Origin: Rhizobium sp. NFR03
GTDB lineage: Bacteria > Pseudomonadota > Alphaproteobacteria > Rhizobiales > Rhizobiaceae
Length of the DNA: 64,000 nt
NCBI RefSeq assembly: GCF_900111275.1
Contig: NZ_FOGR01000003.1
Span: forward strand, 124,001 to 188,000
Direction: 5' to 3'
The notes beneath the pieces are model-generated. The model was given only the letters and a program-made list of their open reading frames with translations. It had not been told where the DNA came from and ran no database searches. The stretch's first letter is position 1. Every line of letters starts with the position of its first letter. Positions 1 to 9,796 of the stretch are shown one piece after another. The position numbers and the translations under genes were made by a program.

Positions 1-554
1 ATATAGCGATAGGCATTTCTGCCGGAGATCTCCCGGCTAAGGATACGGCCCGTTATCGTCGTCGTTACCGGCGAATCCAGCATGACAGTGACGGTCCGGG
101 ACGTTTCGAATGCTGCCGAGGTCGCACCGAGGAGAAGACCCGTTGTGCTGAAAACGACAAGACGGAGCCAGCCGGAGCGTCCCATTAGCGCTCCACTTGC
201 TATGCAAAAACAACATGCCAGCACTGCAACATTGATGAGCGCGGGCGGGTCGCGTGCGGAAAACCAAAGGATCGCTCCCAGCGCCATCAGCAGCGGCAGG
301 AAGAGAAACGGGTGCCCGAAGGCCGCCTCTTCCTCCCAAGCCGTACGAAATCGATCCGGCCACGCGCGGGGACGCGGACGCAAGACGGCGATCCAGCGGG
401 CTCGTGCGCGTAATTCGTGTTGAAAAAATTGCGGGAGACGCTGGCGGGTCGGGGCGTGAACAAGCTGCGGGAGCGTTTCAAGATCCGGCTCATGAAGCGC
501 TTGCTCAGCGCGCCTTGGTCCGATGTCGATCACTGCTTCGGACACCTTGCGCAT
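1..554 (-). CDS. comEC: ComEC/Rec2 family DNA-uptake channel protein, N-terminal part (cut by left window edge)
   Basis: The minus-strand frame stays open from an ATG at 554 to the window edge, so only about 184 N-terminal residues are visible. After a polar N-terminus come hydrophobic stretches: FGHPFLFLPLLMALGAILWF, a second pair around LINVAVLACCFCIASGALMG and LVVFSTTGLLLGA, then MLDSPVTTITGRILSREISG, which resembles the start of the ComEC OB-fold region. ComEC proteins form the inner-membrane channel for single-stranded DNA during transformation; in rhizobia this role is unproven. A stop codon (TAA, near 612) lies just upstream in frame, which limits the start to the ATG at 554, preceded by an A/G-rich stretch. 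It is divergent from gltA. Family assignment is by motif resemblance to rhizobial ComEC proteins and is fairly secure. Confidence 0.85.
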   Translation of the reverse strand, partial: MRKVSEAVIDIGPRRAEQALHEPDLETLPQLVHAPTRQRLPQFFQHELRARARWIAVLRPRPRAWPDRFRTAWEEEAAFGHPFLFLPLLMALGAILWFSARDPPALINVAVLACCFCIASGALMGRSGWLRLVVFSTTGLLLGATSAAFETSRTVTVMLDSPVTTTITGRILSREISGRNAYRY

Positions 555-863
555 ACCAGGGGAGCCCTTTTCGTCGCCACCGGAAGATGTTGCAGAAAAA
601 GTTCTAATTTACAATTTCGAGTTATTGCCTATTTCTTCATCATGTCGTCGACCAAGCGCGGGAAGCCGCGACTTTCCTATGCAGCCGTAGTTGGAACTGC
701 CAACAATCCATGCAACTATCGCGCCGCGAGATGATTATGCTGCATCGCAAAACGTAAGCCCCCGAGCGCTTGGCAGGGGGTATCAAATGCGGTAGCACTG
801 AGGCAACAACGATGAATTGCGGCACGCTTTCGTGCCGTTTCGGTGCAAATGGAGGATCGCTAT
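555..863. other. Divergent intergenic region between comEC and gltA
   Basis: About 310 bases without a credible gene. It must hold the promoters of both neighbours, but I see no convincing -35/-10 pair. Two small hairpins are visible upstream of gltA: a C5/G5 stem within 758-780, and a perfect 6-bp stem with a 4-base loop (821-836) followed by GTTT, only 14 bases before the gltA ribosome binding site. The second could act as a weak attenuator. From memory, related rhizobia carry gltX next to gltA; it is not present here. Confidence 0.5.
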
Positions 864-2153
864 ATGGCAGGCAAAAGCGCAACGGTGACGGTCAACGATA
901 AATCGGTCGAGCTGCCGGTGCGGTCCGGCTCCATCGGCCCAGAGGTCGTTGATATCGGCACGCTCTACAAGCAGACGGGACAGTTCACCTACGATCCGGG
1001 CTTCACGTCGACCGCATCCTGCGAGTCCAGGATTACCTATATCGACGGCGACGAAGGCATCCTTCTTCACCGCGGCTTTCCCATCGAACAGCTCGCCGAA
1101 CAAGGCGATTTCCTTGAGGTTTGCTACCTTCTTCTCTACGGCGAACTGCCGACCAAGACGCAGAAGATCGACTTCGATCACCGCGTCACGCACCACACCA
1201 TGGTGCACGAGCAGATGTCACGCTTCTTTACCGGCTTCCGCCGCGATGCCCACCCGATGGCCGTCATGTGCGGCTGCGTCGGTGCGCTTTCGGCCTTCTA
1301 CCACGACTCGACGGATATCACCGATCCACACCAGCGCATGGTTGCAAGCCTGCGCATGATCGCGAAGATGCCGACGCTTGCCGCCATGGCTTACAAGTAT
1401 CATATCGGCCAGCCCTTCGTTTACCCGAAGAACGACCTCGATTACGCGTCGAACTTCCTGCACATGTGCTTCGCGGTTCCGTGTGAAGAGTACAAGGTCA
1501 ACCCCGTGCTGGCCCGCGCCATGGACCGGATCTTCATCCTCCATGCCGATCACGAGCAGAACGCTTCGACCTCGACGGTTCGTCTCGCCGGTTCTTCGGG
1601 CGCAAACCCCTTCGCCTGTATCGCGGCCGGCATTGCCTGCCTCTGGGGCCCGGCACACGGCGGCGCCAACGAAGCGGCTCTCAACATGCTGGCGGAAATC
1701 GGCACGGTCGATCGCATTCCGGAATATGTCGCCAAGGCCAAGGACAAGAATGACCCGTTCCGCCTGATGGGGTTCGGTCACCGCGTCTACAAGAACTACG
1801 ATCCGCGCGCCAAGATCATGCAGAAAACCACGCATGAAGTGCTGGCGGAACTCGGCCACAAGGACGACCCGCTTCTGCAGGTCGCCATGGAGCTCGAGCG
1901 CATCGCTCTGACGGACCCCTACTTCATCGAGAAGAAGCTGTACCCGAACATCGACTTCTATTCGGGCATCACGCTGAAGGCCCTGGGCTTCCCCACGACC
2001 ATGTTCACCGTTCTGTTCGCGCTGGCCCGCACCGTCGGCTGGATCGCTCAGTGGAACGAAATGATCGAGGATCCGGAACAGCGCATCGGCCGTCCGCGCC
2101 AGCTCTATGTCGGCGAACCCAAGCGCGACTATATCCCGGTCTCCAAGCGCTAA
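864..2153 (+). CDS. gltA: Citrate synthase (type II)
   Basis: Condenses oxaloacetate and acetyl-CoA to citrate, the entry reaction of the TCA cycle in the cytoplasm. The 429-residue product has the normal length of hexameric type II enzymes. It shows [20 protein letters not shown] near the N-terminus, the [10 protein letters not shown] histidine region, GPAHGGANE (active-site His) and [15 protein letters not shown] with a downstream catalytic Asp in IDFYSG. I chose the ATG at 864 because GGAG (851-854) sits 9 bases before it; the frame could be extended to 843 but without a better ribosome binding site. It is single-gene: divergent comEC lies upstream and an intrinsic terminator follows immediately. 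Identity is secure. Confidence 0.98.
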   Translation: MAGKSATVTVNDKSVELPVRSGSIGPEVVDIGTLYKQTGQFTYDPGFTSTASCESRITYIDGDEGILLHRGFPIEQLAEQGDFLEVCYLLLYGELPTKTQKIDFDHRVTHHTMVHEQMSRFFTGFRRDAHPMAVMCGCVGALSAFYHDSTDITDPHQRMVASLRMIAKMPTLAAMAYKYHIGQPFVYPKNDLDYASNFLHMCFAVPCEEYKVNPVLARAMDRIFILHADHEQNASTSTVRLAGSSGANPFACIAAGIACLWGPAHGGANEAALNMLAEIGTVDRIPEYVAKAKDKNDPFRLMGFGHRVYKNYDPRAKIMQKTTHEVLAELGHKDDPLLQVAMELERIALTDPYFIEKKLYPNIDFYSGITLKALGFPTTMFTVLFALARTVGWIAQWNEMIEDPEQRIGRPRQLYVGEPKRDYIPVSKR

Positions 2154-2179
2154 GCCGACCGGTTTTATTGAAACAAGAA

Positions 2180-2210
2180 AAGCCGCGGGCCGAAAGCTCG
2201 CGGCTTTTTC
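2180..2210 (+). terminator. Intrinsic terminator of gltA
   Basis: A GC-rich stem (AAGCCGCG ... CGCGGCTT) around a short loop is followed by a T run, 27 bases after the gltA stop. Confidence 0.9.
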
Positions 2211-2372
2211 ATGTGCGTTGCGCCCGTTTCTGGCCCTGATCGGTTGATCCGGCAGACCTCCACCGAACGCGTCTGCGAAGCGCCTCCAGGAGGCTGCAGC
2301 AATGACCATGCTGGTCATGTCTCTGCCGGGTGAACGGCAAAAGCGTTCCACCTCATGCCCTAGGCCGAAACG

Positions 2373-2402
2373 AAAAAGCCAGCCTCCCGGGAGAGACTGG
2401 CT
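2373..2402 (-). terminator. Intrinsic terminator of the L,D-transpeptidase gene
   Basis: Read on the minus strand, AAGCCAG pairs with CTGGCTT around a GC-rich centre and is followed by TTTTTCG. It lies about 30 bases beyond the stop codon at 2433. Confidence 0.85.
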
Positions 2403-2432
2403 TCCGCAACTTTATTATCAGATAGTCGACAA

Positions 2433-4328
2433 TCAGCCTTCGATACGGCGGACCTGGCGGGTCGCGTCGAAAGCGCGGTTCATGTACATGTCGCGATCGT
2501 AGACATCATCGAAATAGGCGACGCGGCCATCCTTGTCCGGCCATGCTGTGAAGTAGGCAACGTAGACCGGGATGCGGCTCGGGACAGAGACGCCCTTGTT
2601 GCGTCCGCCGGCGATCTGCTTGGCGACATCGTCCACCGTTGTACCGAGCACGGCAGCCGCCATGCGGCGGGGATCGGCAAGCCGCACACAACCGTGGCTG
2701 AGGGCCCGCATGTCCTTCTTGAAGAAGCTCTTGGACGGCGTATCGTGCATGTAGATGGCATGCGCGTTGGGAAACAGGATCTTCAGCTCGCCGAGCGCAT
2801 TGTCATCGGACGGCGGCTGACGCACGGAGACACCCTTGGTGGAGCCGTACCAATCGACGTCATAGGACGATACGGCACGTCCGGCGACCTCGACCTGATA
2901 GCCCAGACGGTCGAGATAGCCCGGATCGCTGCGCAGCTTCGGCAGCATCTCGTTGATGATGATCGACTGAGGCACGCCCCAATATGGGTTGAACTCGACG
3001 GTCTGAATCTCATCCTCGAAAAAGTAGGTCTGGTTTGTCTTCGAGCCAACGACGACGCGCATGTTGAACTGTTCGACGCCGGCATCGTGATAGGACGCCG
3101 TGAAGGCCGGCTGGTTGATGAAGACGTAGCGGCTGCCGAGATCGGCGGGAAGCCAGCGCGCCTGCTCCATGGCGATCCGCAGCTTGGCGATCTTGTCGGC
3201 GTTGCTGTCGCCACCGCTCAAGATACGGATCGAGGCGCGTCCGACGATGCCATCCGGCTTCAGGCCGTTTTCCTTCTGGAACGCCTCGACCAGCGCCACG
3301 AGATCAGGCGTGTAGTCCTCACTGCCCTGATAGGCGGCAAGCGTCGTGGCATGATCCGTTTTCAGCGCATCGGAACCCTTCGCCTTGATAGCGGCGACGA
3401 CAGCAGGCAGGCCGGGATCGGCAATGCCCGGCTTGAGAAGCGTGCCTTCCGGAATCTCGATACGAGGCTGGCCGTCAGTGGAAGCTTCCAGTCGCTTCAG
3501 CTCGTCGCGAAGAGCCTTGAACTCGGGATTGGACGGCGTCTGCGTCGCGAGGAAGGCTGCGACATCGTGGCTGGCAGCGATAACGCGCAGCTTGCCGGCG
3601 AGATTGACGTCCTTGCGCTTGAAATCATGATAGCCGGAGATCGCGTTCGGATCGATACGGCCGCGAACCGTGTCCTGCACATAGGTAAGCACAGCCGCGC
3701 TCAGGCGGATCTCGAAGGATACAAGAGCTTTCTCGCGGGCTGCCATATCGGTTGCATCCGGCGTTTCCGATGGAAGCGCGACGGCGTAATCCTGTGGATC
3801 GAGACCGATGCTGGCGGCATCCGCCAGCACGGCCATGGCGGCACGGGCGCGATCGTTCACGCCGGTGGCATCGATCCAGATCAGTGCGTCCGTCCCTGCG
3901 TAATAAGCCTCGATCGTCTTGGCGACGCCGGGCGCGGCATAAGCCGTAACGGACGGCATGTAGGGTCGCGCGTCGCTGAGGGTCGTCGTGGTTCCTGTCG
4001 ATACCAGATCAGGGCGGAGCGAACCTGTGACGACCGGATCGACCAGACGATCGGTCTCGATGCGACGCGGCGCTTCGGCCTTGTAGGTGTAGTATTTCGG
4101 ACCGACGACACGCGGGGCCGGCGTCGACGATGCGCTGCGCCTGACCGGTGCCGACTGCTCCTGCAAAGGAGCCGGAGCGACCTCCGGCATCGACTGAAGG
4201 GTCTCTGGCGCGCGGTTGCGACGGAACAGGTCCATCAGCGTCATGGCGTCGGCTTGACCGACGTGGAGCGTGGTCAGGGCGCACCCCGACATGAGGGTGA
4301 CGATCGCTGCTGTCTTCTTCAATGTCAT
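2433..4328 (-). CDS. YcbB-like murein L,D-transpeptidase with YkuD catalytic domain
   Basis: A periplasmic peptidoglycan cross-linking enzyme that forms 3-3 bonds between meso-diaminopimelate residues. The start at 4328 gives a signal peptide (MTLKKTAAIVTLMSGCALTT...) and has GGAAAG seven bases upstream; the frame is open to 4361 but the extension would precede the signal peptide. Residues about 20-100 are a Pro/Ala-rich linker, a peptidoglycan-binding domain follows (DLVALVEAFQKENGLKPDGI), and the YkuD domain spans roughly residues 400-570 with the catalytic signature ALSHGCVRLADP. At 631 residues it matches large YcbB/LdtD-type enzymes rather than short ErfK types. It stands alone between terminators. 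Rhizobiales grow from the pole and are rich in 3-3 cross-links, which fits this role. Confidence 0.93.
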   Translation of the reverse strand: MTLKKTAAIVTLMSGCALTTLHVGQADAMTLMDLFRRNRAPETLQSMPEVAPAPLQEQSAPVRRSASSTPAPRVVGPKYYTYKAEAPRRIETDRLVDPVVTGSLRPDLVSTGTTTTLSDARPYMPSVTAYAAPGVAKTIEAYYAGTDALIWIDATGVNDRARAAMAVLADAASIGLDPQDYAVALPSETPDATDMAAREKALVSFEIRLSAAVLTYVQDTVRGRIDPNAISGYHDFKRKDVNLAGKLRVIAASHDVAAFLATQTPSNPEFKALRDELKRLEASTDGQPRIEIPEGTLLKPGIADPGLPAVVAAIKAKGSDALKTDHATTLAAYQGSEDYTPDLVALVEAFQKENGLKPDGIVGRASIRILSGGDSNADKIAKLRIAMEQARWLPADLGSRYVFINQPAFTASYHDAGVEQFNMRVVVGSKTNQTYFFEDEIQTVEFNPYWGVPQSIIINEMLPKLRSDPGYLDRLGYQVEVAGRAVSSYDVDWYGSTKGVSVRQPPSDDNALGELKILFPNAHAIYMHDTPSKSFFKKDMRALSHGCVRLADPRRMAAAVLGTTVDDVAKQIAGGRNKGVSVPSRIPVYVAYFTAWPDKDGRVAYFDDVYDRDMYMNRAFDATRQVRRIEG

Positions 4329-4836
4329 AGCCGAACTTTCCGTATCGCAGTGCCGCCTCATGGCGGGTGGCGCCCGATGCCGTTCATGTCACCAAGCATC
4401 CGACTTATAAGAAATGTTGGTGAATGAAAAGGAAACGCGCGCGGCGCAATCAGGCGGGTGCAGGCGGAAAATGCCGGCTCAATCGAACCACAAAACACGC
4501 CAAGAAACTGATAGATCTGACTTTTCGGCTCGATGCCTCCACAGGGATGGTCGAGATTCTTTTTGGCCCGCGATACTGGCTTTTCAAGAGACATTCCGCC
4601 TGTGTTACAAAAGGCACAGAAAGCGCTTGCGTACCGACGTCGCCGGGCGTGAACGACCCTCCATCGTTCCGGATCATTCAAACGATTGTACCGGCGCGCC
4701 GCCCTCTCCTGCCTCTTTACAACCGGGCGGCACCTAGGCCACAGAAGACGTCAGCCCGGCCGGGCCTTTTCACGGTCGGCTCCGAGGATCTTGCAGCGCT
4801 CGACAGTGCCGCATCAGACGAAGCAGGGAAGAGACG
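4329..4836. other. Divergent intergenic region between L,D-transpeptidase and fumC
   Basis: About 500 bases with no gene I can support. Open frames of 75-138 codons on both strands have no family resemblance and no ribosome binding site. A short GC palindrome followed by CTTTT (about 4754-4770) looks like a terminator for a plus-strand transcript, so a small RNA or leader is possible. The promoters for both flanking genes must be here; I could not assign them. Confidence 0.4.
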
Positions 4837-6228
4837 ATGACAGCCACCCGCACGGAAACAGATACATTCGGCCCGATCGAGGTCCAGAACGACCGCTACT
4901 GGGGCGCACAGGCCCAGCGTTCCCTCGGCAATTTCAAGATCGGCTGGGAAAAGCAGCCGCTGTCCATCGTACGGGCCCTCGGCATCGTCAAACAGGCGGC
5001 GGCCAAGGCCAACATGGCGCTGGGGCGACTGGACCCGGCCGTCGGCGAACCCATCATCCGCGCTTCACAGGAAGTGATCGACGGCAAGCTCAACGATCAT
5101 TTTCCGCTCGTCGTCTGGCAGACGGGCTCCGGCACACAATCGAACATGAATGCGAACGAGGTCATCTCCAACCGGGCGATCGAGCTGCTCGGAGGCGTCA
5201 TGGGTTCCAAGAAGCCCGTTCATCCGAACGACCACGTCAATATGAGCCAATCGTCCAACGACACCTTCCCGACCGCCATGCATATCGCCTGCGCGGAACG
5301 CGTCGTGCACGACCTGCTCCCCGCGCTGAGGCACCTCCATGCAGCGCTCGAAACCAAGGTGAAGGCGTTCGACCACATCATCAAGATCGGGCGCACACAT
5401 ACACAGGATGCGACACCGCTGACGCTCGGCCAGGAGTTCTCCGGTTATGCCGCGCAGGTAGCCTCCTCCATCAAGCGTATCGAAATGACGCTGCCCGGCC
5501 TGCAGGAACTCGCCCAGGGTGGCACGGCGGTCGGCACGGGGCTCAACGCACCGATCGGCTTTGCCGAGAAGGTCGCCGGAGAAATCGCCTCGATCACCGG
5601 CATCGCCTTCACCTCGGCGCCGAACAAGTTCGAGGCGCTGGCCGCCCATGATTCCATGGTGTTCAGCCATGGCGCCATCAATGCAACCGCTGCCGCTCTC
5701 TTCAAGATCGCCAACGACATCCGCTTTCTCGGCTCCGGCCCGCGCTCGGGTCTCGGCGAACTGTCGCTGCCGGAAAACGAACCCGGCTCATCGATCATGC
5801 CGGGCAAGGTCAATCCGACGCAGTGCGAAGCACTGACCCAGGTCTGCGTGCAGGTCTTCGGCAACCACGCGTCTCTGACCTTCGCAGGCAGCCAGGGCCA
5901 CTTCGAACTGAACGTCTATAATCCGCTGATGGCCTACAACTTCCTGCAATCGGTCCAGCTGCTGGCGGATGCTGCCGTGTCCTTCACCGACAACTGCGTT
6001 ACGGGTATCGAGGCTCGCGAAGACAACATCAAGGCTGCCCTCGACCGGTCGCTCATGCTCGTCACGGCGCTTGCGCCGAAGATCGGCTATGACAATGCGG
6101 CGAAGATTGCCAAGACTGCCCACAAGAACGGAACGACGCTGCGTGAGGAGGCTGTTGGCGGTGGCTATGTGACGAATGAGGAATTCGACGCCGTCGTTCG
6201 GCCGGAAACGATGATCAGCCCCGCCTGA
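4837..6228 (+). CDS. fumC: Class II fumarate hydratase
   Basis: Interconverts fumarate and L-malate in the TCA cycle; the class II enzyme is an iron-free, oxygen-stable cytoplasmic homotetramer. The 463-residue protein has the expected length. Conserved regions in order are [19 protein letters not shown] near residue 95, [20 protein letters not shown] near 130, [18 protein letters not shown] near 187 (catalytic His) and the superfamily signature [13 protein letters not shown] near 318. The ATG at 4837 has a GGAAGAG ribosome binding site. It is transcribed alone and ends in a strong intrinsic terminator. Identity is secure. Confidence 0.97.
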   Translation: MTATRTETDTFGPIEVQNDRYWGAQAQRSLGNFKIGWEKQPLSIVRALGIVKQAAAKANMALGRLDPAVGEPIIRASQEVIDGKLNDHFPLVVWQTGSGTQSNMNANEVISNRAIELLGGVMGSKKPVHPNDHVNMSQSSNDTFPTAMHIACAERVVHDLLPALRHLHAALETKVKAFDHIIKIGRTHTQDATPLTLGQEFSGYAAQVASSIKRIEMTLPGLQELAQGGTAVGTGLNAPIGFAEKVAGEIASITGIAFTSAPNKFEALAAHDSMVFSHGAINATAAALFKIANDIRFLGSGPRSGLGELSLPENEPGSSIMPGKVNPTQCEALTQVCVQVFGNHASLTFAGSQGHFELNVYNPLMAYNFLQSVQLLADAAVSFTDNCVTGIEAREDNIKAALDRSLMLVTALAPKIGYDNAAKIAKTAHKNGTTLREEAVGGGYVTNEEFDAVVRPETMISPA

Positions 6229-6275
6229 TCTGAACGGTCGTCGGTTCAGTCACCTCCCCGGAAATCCAATCTCCG

Positions 6276-6306
6276 AACCCCGCTGGCTTGCCAGCGGGGT
6301 TTTTTC
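6276..6306 (+). terminator. Intrinsic terminator of fumC
   Basis: AACCCCGCTGGC and GCCAGCGGGGTT form a near-perfect stem followed by six T residues, about 50 bases after the fumC stop. Confidence 0.95.
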
Positions 6307-6510
6307 GTCCGGCATAAGAGCCTTACCGGCAATGGCATGTGATGTTTCGAATAATCGTTAAACTTTCTCCAATCTTTTCATCGCTAGAATACGCTACTGC
6401 AGAGGGGTCTCGCCGGTCTATCGAGAGCCATGCCTGCAGCCACGTGCATTTCTGCCGGGCGACAATGCCGTCTTCCGCGATGCCAAGCTCAGGACAACAG
6501 GAGAGCTTTC

Positions 6511-7581
6511 GTGCAGCCTGTAACATCGCCCAAGGGGCAAGCTCCGGATATCGCGGCGCAGGTTACATTCGCGATGCGCATCATGGGCATCGCCCCGATC
6601 CCGCGCAACTACGAGCTCTATTACGAAGCCTATATCGGCTCCAACCCGCGCCTGACGAAGGAGCTGGCCGCGCTGGGCAGCAAGGCAACGCAGGAAGAGC
6701 TGGACGAAATCGGCGCGCGCTATTTCGCACACGTCCATCATGCAGCCGGTGTAGAGCGTGCGCATAGCCGGCTTTCCGCCCAGTTGAACGATCTCCTGGC
6801 CCTGATGCGCGACGAGCAGTTCGCACTCGAGAGCTACAACAGGGTTCTTGGGGAAGCGGCCAACAACATCAACAACAAGAGTGCCGCCAGCGTCGAGATC
6901 CTGCGAAGCGCGGTGACTCTGCTGTCACAAGCCACTGAAGATACAATGAGCCAGGGCAAGGAACTGGTCGAGAATGTCTCCTTGAAATCCGTGGAAATGG
7001 ACGTCATCCGCCAGGAGCTCGACGAGTACAAGCGGATCGCCAATACCGATTCCCTCACGCGTCTTGCCAACCGTCGCGCCTTCGACGAGAAGCTGTCATC
7101 CGTCTATAATTCCGATCAGATCAAAACCTATACCGGGCTTCTGATCGCCGATATCGACCACTTCAAGAAGGTCAACGACACGTTCGGTCATCCGGTCGGC
7201 GACAAGATCCTCGCAACGGTGGGGACTGTCATCCGCTCGAACCTGCGGCGTGAAGCTTTCGTCGCGCGCACGGGTGGTGAGGAGTTCGCCATCATCCTCA
7301 ACGACCAGACCGTCGAGGAATGCGTGCAGGTCGCAGACCGGATCCGTACGGCGCTGGCCAACACGCCGTTCAAGAATTCGAAGACGGGCGTCAACTACGG
7401 CCCGATCACGCTGTCCATCGGCGTGTGCCAGGCCTCTCTCGCGGAAGACCCTGTTGATCTCTACAACAAGGCAGATGTCGCGCTGTATTGCGCCAAGAAT
7501 GCCGGCCGCAACCGGACCATGCTGTTTGAAGACGGCATGAAGAAGGACACAGGCCGCAACTGGCTTCTCTACCGTCGTTGA
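6511..7581 (+). CDS. Diguanylate cyclase (GGDEF domain) with helical N-terminal sensor region
   Basis: Makes cyclic di-GMP from two GTP. The C-terminal half (about residues 185-345) is a GGDEF domain: DSLTRLANRRAFDEKL, ADIDHFKKVNDTFGHPVGD with the metal-binding Asp, and the active-site loop TGGEEF, a permitted variant of GGDEF. The residues preceding it read RREAFVART, so the RxxD product-inhibition site five residues before the loop is absent. The first 180 residues contain no membrane segment and look helical; the region around IPRNYELYYEAYIG is seen in a soluble rhizobial GGDEF subgroup. I chose the GTG start at 6511 because GGAGAG precedes it by 7-8 bases; the frame is open to 6430. The activating signal is unknown. 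Confidence 0.9.
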   Translation: MQPVTSPKGQAPDIAAQVTFAMRIMGIAPIPRNYELYYEAYIGSNPRLTKELAALGSKATQEELDEIGARYFAHVHHAAGVERAHSRLSAQLNDLLALMRDEQFALESYNRVLGEAANNINNKSAASVEILRSAVTLLSQATEDTMSQGKELVENVSLKSVEMDVIRQELDEYKRIANTDSLTRLANRRAFDEKLSSVYNSDQIKTYTGLLIADIDHFKKVNDTFGHPVGDKILATVGTVIRSNLRREAFVARTGGEEFAIILNDQTVEECVQVADRIRTALANTPFKNSKTGVNYGPITLSIGVCQASLAEDPVDLYNKADVALYCAKNAGRNRTMLFEDGMKKDTGRNWLLYRR

Positions 7582-7597
7582 CGCTGCCTGAAGACGG

Positions 7598-8176
7598 TCA
7601 AGCCACAGTGCCCTGCTGCTCGGCGAGGAGGCGGAGGCACGCCTCAAAGGCTGTGAGGTCCGTGTAGAGGGCGTCCGGAGCCGCGTTGCCCACCACGAGC
7701 GCACCTCCACGAGCGGCGATACCGCCGTCCAGCATCAGATTATCCGCCATGTCGAAATTCTCGATGGAGATTCCATCCGGTCCGCGATGCCGGCCATCCG
7801 TCGTTTCGCGGATGTCGCCGCCGTAGTAGGCGGAGCAGCGGTCGTAGTGCGATTGGGCGATGTTCGTGTAGGCGTAGACCAGCTTGCCCTGCGCGCACAT
7901 GAAGCCGACCTCGAAGGCCGTGCCGACATCGGCGGCGACGCCGCGGAACGGCGTAAGGTTGGCAATGACCGCATCGGCTGCGCGCATCATGCCCTCGTTG
8001 ACCTGACTGATCGCCAGCCCCATGCCGAACTTTGTCTCGGCCGGGGGGATAGCGAGATCTCCCGGGCTCAGTGGTTCGAACCCCGCCGCCCTCGCCCGCT
8101 CTGCTTTCAGATCGAGGATCTCCCGGGCATTCGGCAGAAAGACTTCAGGACCGGCAAGGTAGACTTTGAGGAGCAT
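7598..8176 (-). CDS. Nucleoside 2-deoxyribosyltransferase family protein
   Basis: Members of this fold transfer or hydrolyse deoxyribosyl groups of nucleosides or nucleotides in purine and pyrimidine salvage. The 192-residue protein begins with MLLKVYLAGPEVF, the typical strand-loop, and continues with MRAADAVIANLTPFRG and DVGTAFEVGFMCAQGK, where the Glu corresponds to the catalytic nucleophile of the family. The insertion containing ETTDGRHRGPDG is of unknown function. It lies 34 bases downstream of the LtrA gene on the same strand, so co-transcription with ltrA and the DUF971 gene is likely. The true substrate is not predictable; a 2'-deoxynucleoside 5'-phosphate hydrolase activity is an alternative. 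Confidence 0.85.
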   Translation of the reverse strand: MLLKVYLAGPEVFLPNAREILDLKAERARAAGFEPLSPGDLAIPPAETKFGMGLAISQVNEGMMRAADAVIANLTPFRGVAADVGTAFEVGFMCAQGKLVYAYTNIAQSHYDRCSAYYGGDIRETTDGRHRGPDGISIENFDMADNLMLDGGIAARGGALVVGNAAPDALYTDLTAFEACLRLLAEQQGTVA

Positions 8177-8210
8177 TGTTCTTCCAGTTCCAGACAGGGT
8201 TCGGTGCGGG

Positions 8211-9398
8211 TCAACGCACGGCCTTGAGCGTCAGATATTCCCAGACGGCGACGACGACGAGAATGACGAAGGAGATGATGAGGAGGACGTGCGGCTCGAC
8301 CACGAGGGCAAGCGGCGCAGCAAGGATCAACAGGCCTATGCCAGCGAGATGCGAGACCGAAAGGCGCGGAGCGACCGAACTCTTGATCCAGACATTGCCC
8401 GCCAGGAAGACGATGGGACCGCCGATGATCGCGCTTGCCGTCTTCAGGTCGATCGCCCCGTGGGGATGGGCCAGGACGAACTCGTCGGCGACGGCGCAGA
8501 GGATGATGCCGGCGACGACCGGGATATGGGCATAGGTGAAGATGGTTCGCGCAATTTCGCCGGGCGATTCGTCGCTCTCGATCTGCGCTGCTGCCCGCTC
8601 CTGTCCGAACCGGAAATAGATCCACCACATGGTGACGGTCGATCCGAAGCTGCTGACGGCGAGAACGAAGACGAGTGGCGTTACCTCCATTTCGGCAAGC
8701 GTCCGGCCCGTTACGAGAATCGTTTCGCCAAGACAGATCAGGACGAACAGAGCGCAGCGTTCCGCCATGTGCGCGCCGAGTACGTCCCAGTCGTCAAACT
8801 CTGAACGACCCAGTCCGGGCACGCGGAAGCCCACGGCGGGCGAGACATATTCTATGGTCAGCGCGACGATCCAGATGAGGAGTTGTGCCTCACCGCCGAT
8901 CAGGGCACCCGCGATCCAGAACACGCCGGAGAGAGCGAGCCAGCAGGTGATGCGCAGAAAATCGCGCGCGTTATCAGGGCTATGACCGTGCAGCGCGTAG
9001 ACGGTGAACAGGGACCGGCCGATCTGCATGCCGACATAGGAGATGGCGAACAGCAGCGCCTTGTCGCCGAAGGCGTCGTTGATCGCCGTCGATAGCAGGA
9101 GCGCGCCGAACATCAGGGCGAACAGCATGGCACGAACCGGCATCCGGTCGGGATCGAGCCAGTTCGTCACCCATGTGGTGAAGATCCAGACCCACCAGAC
9201 GGCGAGAATCATCAGCAGCGCTTCGAGCGCGCCCATGAGCGAGTAATGACCGGCAAGCGTGTGCGACAGCTGGATCAGCGAGAAAACGAAGACCAGATCG
9301 AAAAACAATTCGGGAAAGGCGACCTTGTCGTCCTCCCGCTCGCGACGCTCGCGCATCCAGCCGGCCCGATCCCGCAGCGACTGGAAGAGTGTGCTCAT
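8211..9398 (-). CDS. Low temperature requirement protein A (LtrA) family membrane protein
   Basis: A polytopic inner-membrane protein of 395 residues. The conserved family opening FPELFFDLVFVFSLIQLSHT is present near residue 28, and around ten hydrophobic segments follow, including WWVWIFTTWVTNWLDPDR. LtrA was named from a Listeria mutant unable to grow in the cold; its biochemical role is unknown. The start codon overlaps the stop of the upstream DUF971 gene in an ATGA junction (9395-9398), indicating translational coupling. No catalytic motif can be named. Confidence 0.85.
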   Translation of the reverse strand: MSTLFQSLRDRAGWMRERREREDDKVAFPELFFDLVFVFSLIQLSHTLAGHYSLMGALEALLMILAVWWVWIFTTWVTNWLDPDRMPVRAMLFALMFGALLLSTAINDAFGDKALLFAISYVGMQIGRSLFTVYALHGHSPDNARDFLRITCWLALSGVFWIAGALIGGEAQLLIWIVALTIEYVSPAVGFRVPGLGRSEFDDWDVLGAHMAERCALFVLICLGETILVTGRTLAEMEVTPLVFVLAVSSFGSTVTMWWIYFRFGQERAAAQIESDESPGEIARTIFTYAHIPVVAGIILCAVADEFVLAHPHGAIDLKTASAIIGGPIVFLAGNVWIKSSVAPRLSVSHLAGIGLLILAAPLALVVEPHVLLIISFVILVVVAVWEYLTLKAVR

Positions 9399-9796
9399 CG
9401 CGCAGCGCCCTCATCCGCACTCTGTCCGGCACGAACGGGGCCGCGATCGAGACCTTTGGCGCTCAGTTCCTCTTCGTAGGCTGCAAAGAGAGCGGCACCC
9501 TCGACGCTGAGTTCCCGCAGATAGGTCCAGGTGAAGATGCCTGTGTCGTGACCATCGTCGAAGGCGATCCGCACGGCATAGTTACCCGTCGGCGTCATCG
9601 CGGCGATGGCGACATTGCGCTTGCCCGGCACGGTGACCTTTTGCCCGGGACCGTGCCCCTGGACCTCGGCCGACGGCGAAAGCACGCGCAGCATCTCGGC
9701 GGGCAAGACGCCGGCGACCCCATCGTTGAATGTGACGGTGAGCGTCCTCCGGTCCCTGGACACCCGCAACTCCCTCGGCCAGATGTCGCTTGTCAT
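9395..9796 (-). CDS. DUF971 / gamma-butyrobetaine hydroxylase-like N-terminal domain protein
   Basis: A small soluble protein of 133 residues. It starts MTSDIWPRELRVSRDRRTL and contains the family pattern of LPAEMLRVLSPSAEVQGHG and TPTGNYAVRIAFDDGHDTGI, followed by WTYLREL. In eukaryotes this fold is the N-terminal domain of carnitine-biosynthesis dioxygenases; stand-alone bacterial versions have been linked to metal or Fe-S handling, but without an assigned reaction. The ATG at 9796 is chosen over 9835 because GGAAGGA precedes it by five bases. It heads the operon with ltrA and is divergent from moaA, next to which this family is commonly found in rhizobia. Confidence 0.85.
   Translation of the reverse strand: MTSDIWPRELRVSRDRRTLTVTFNDGVAGVLPAEMLRVLSPSAEVQGHGPGQKVTVPGKRNVAIAAMTPTGNYAVRIAFDDGHDTGIFTWTYLRELSVEGAALFAAYEEELSAKGLDRGPVRAGQSADEGAAR

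Noticed and set aside
4424-4840. 138-codon open frame upstream of fumC
   Set aside because: No family resemblance, no good ribosome binding site, and it runs into the fumC start. More likely leader or intergenic DNA.
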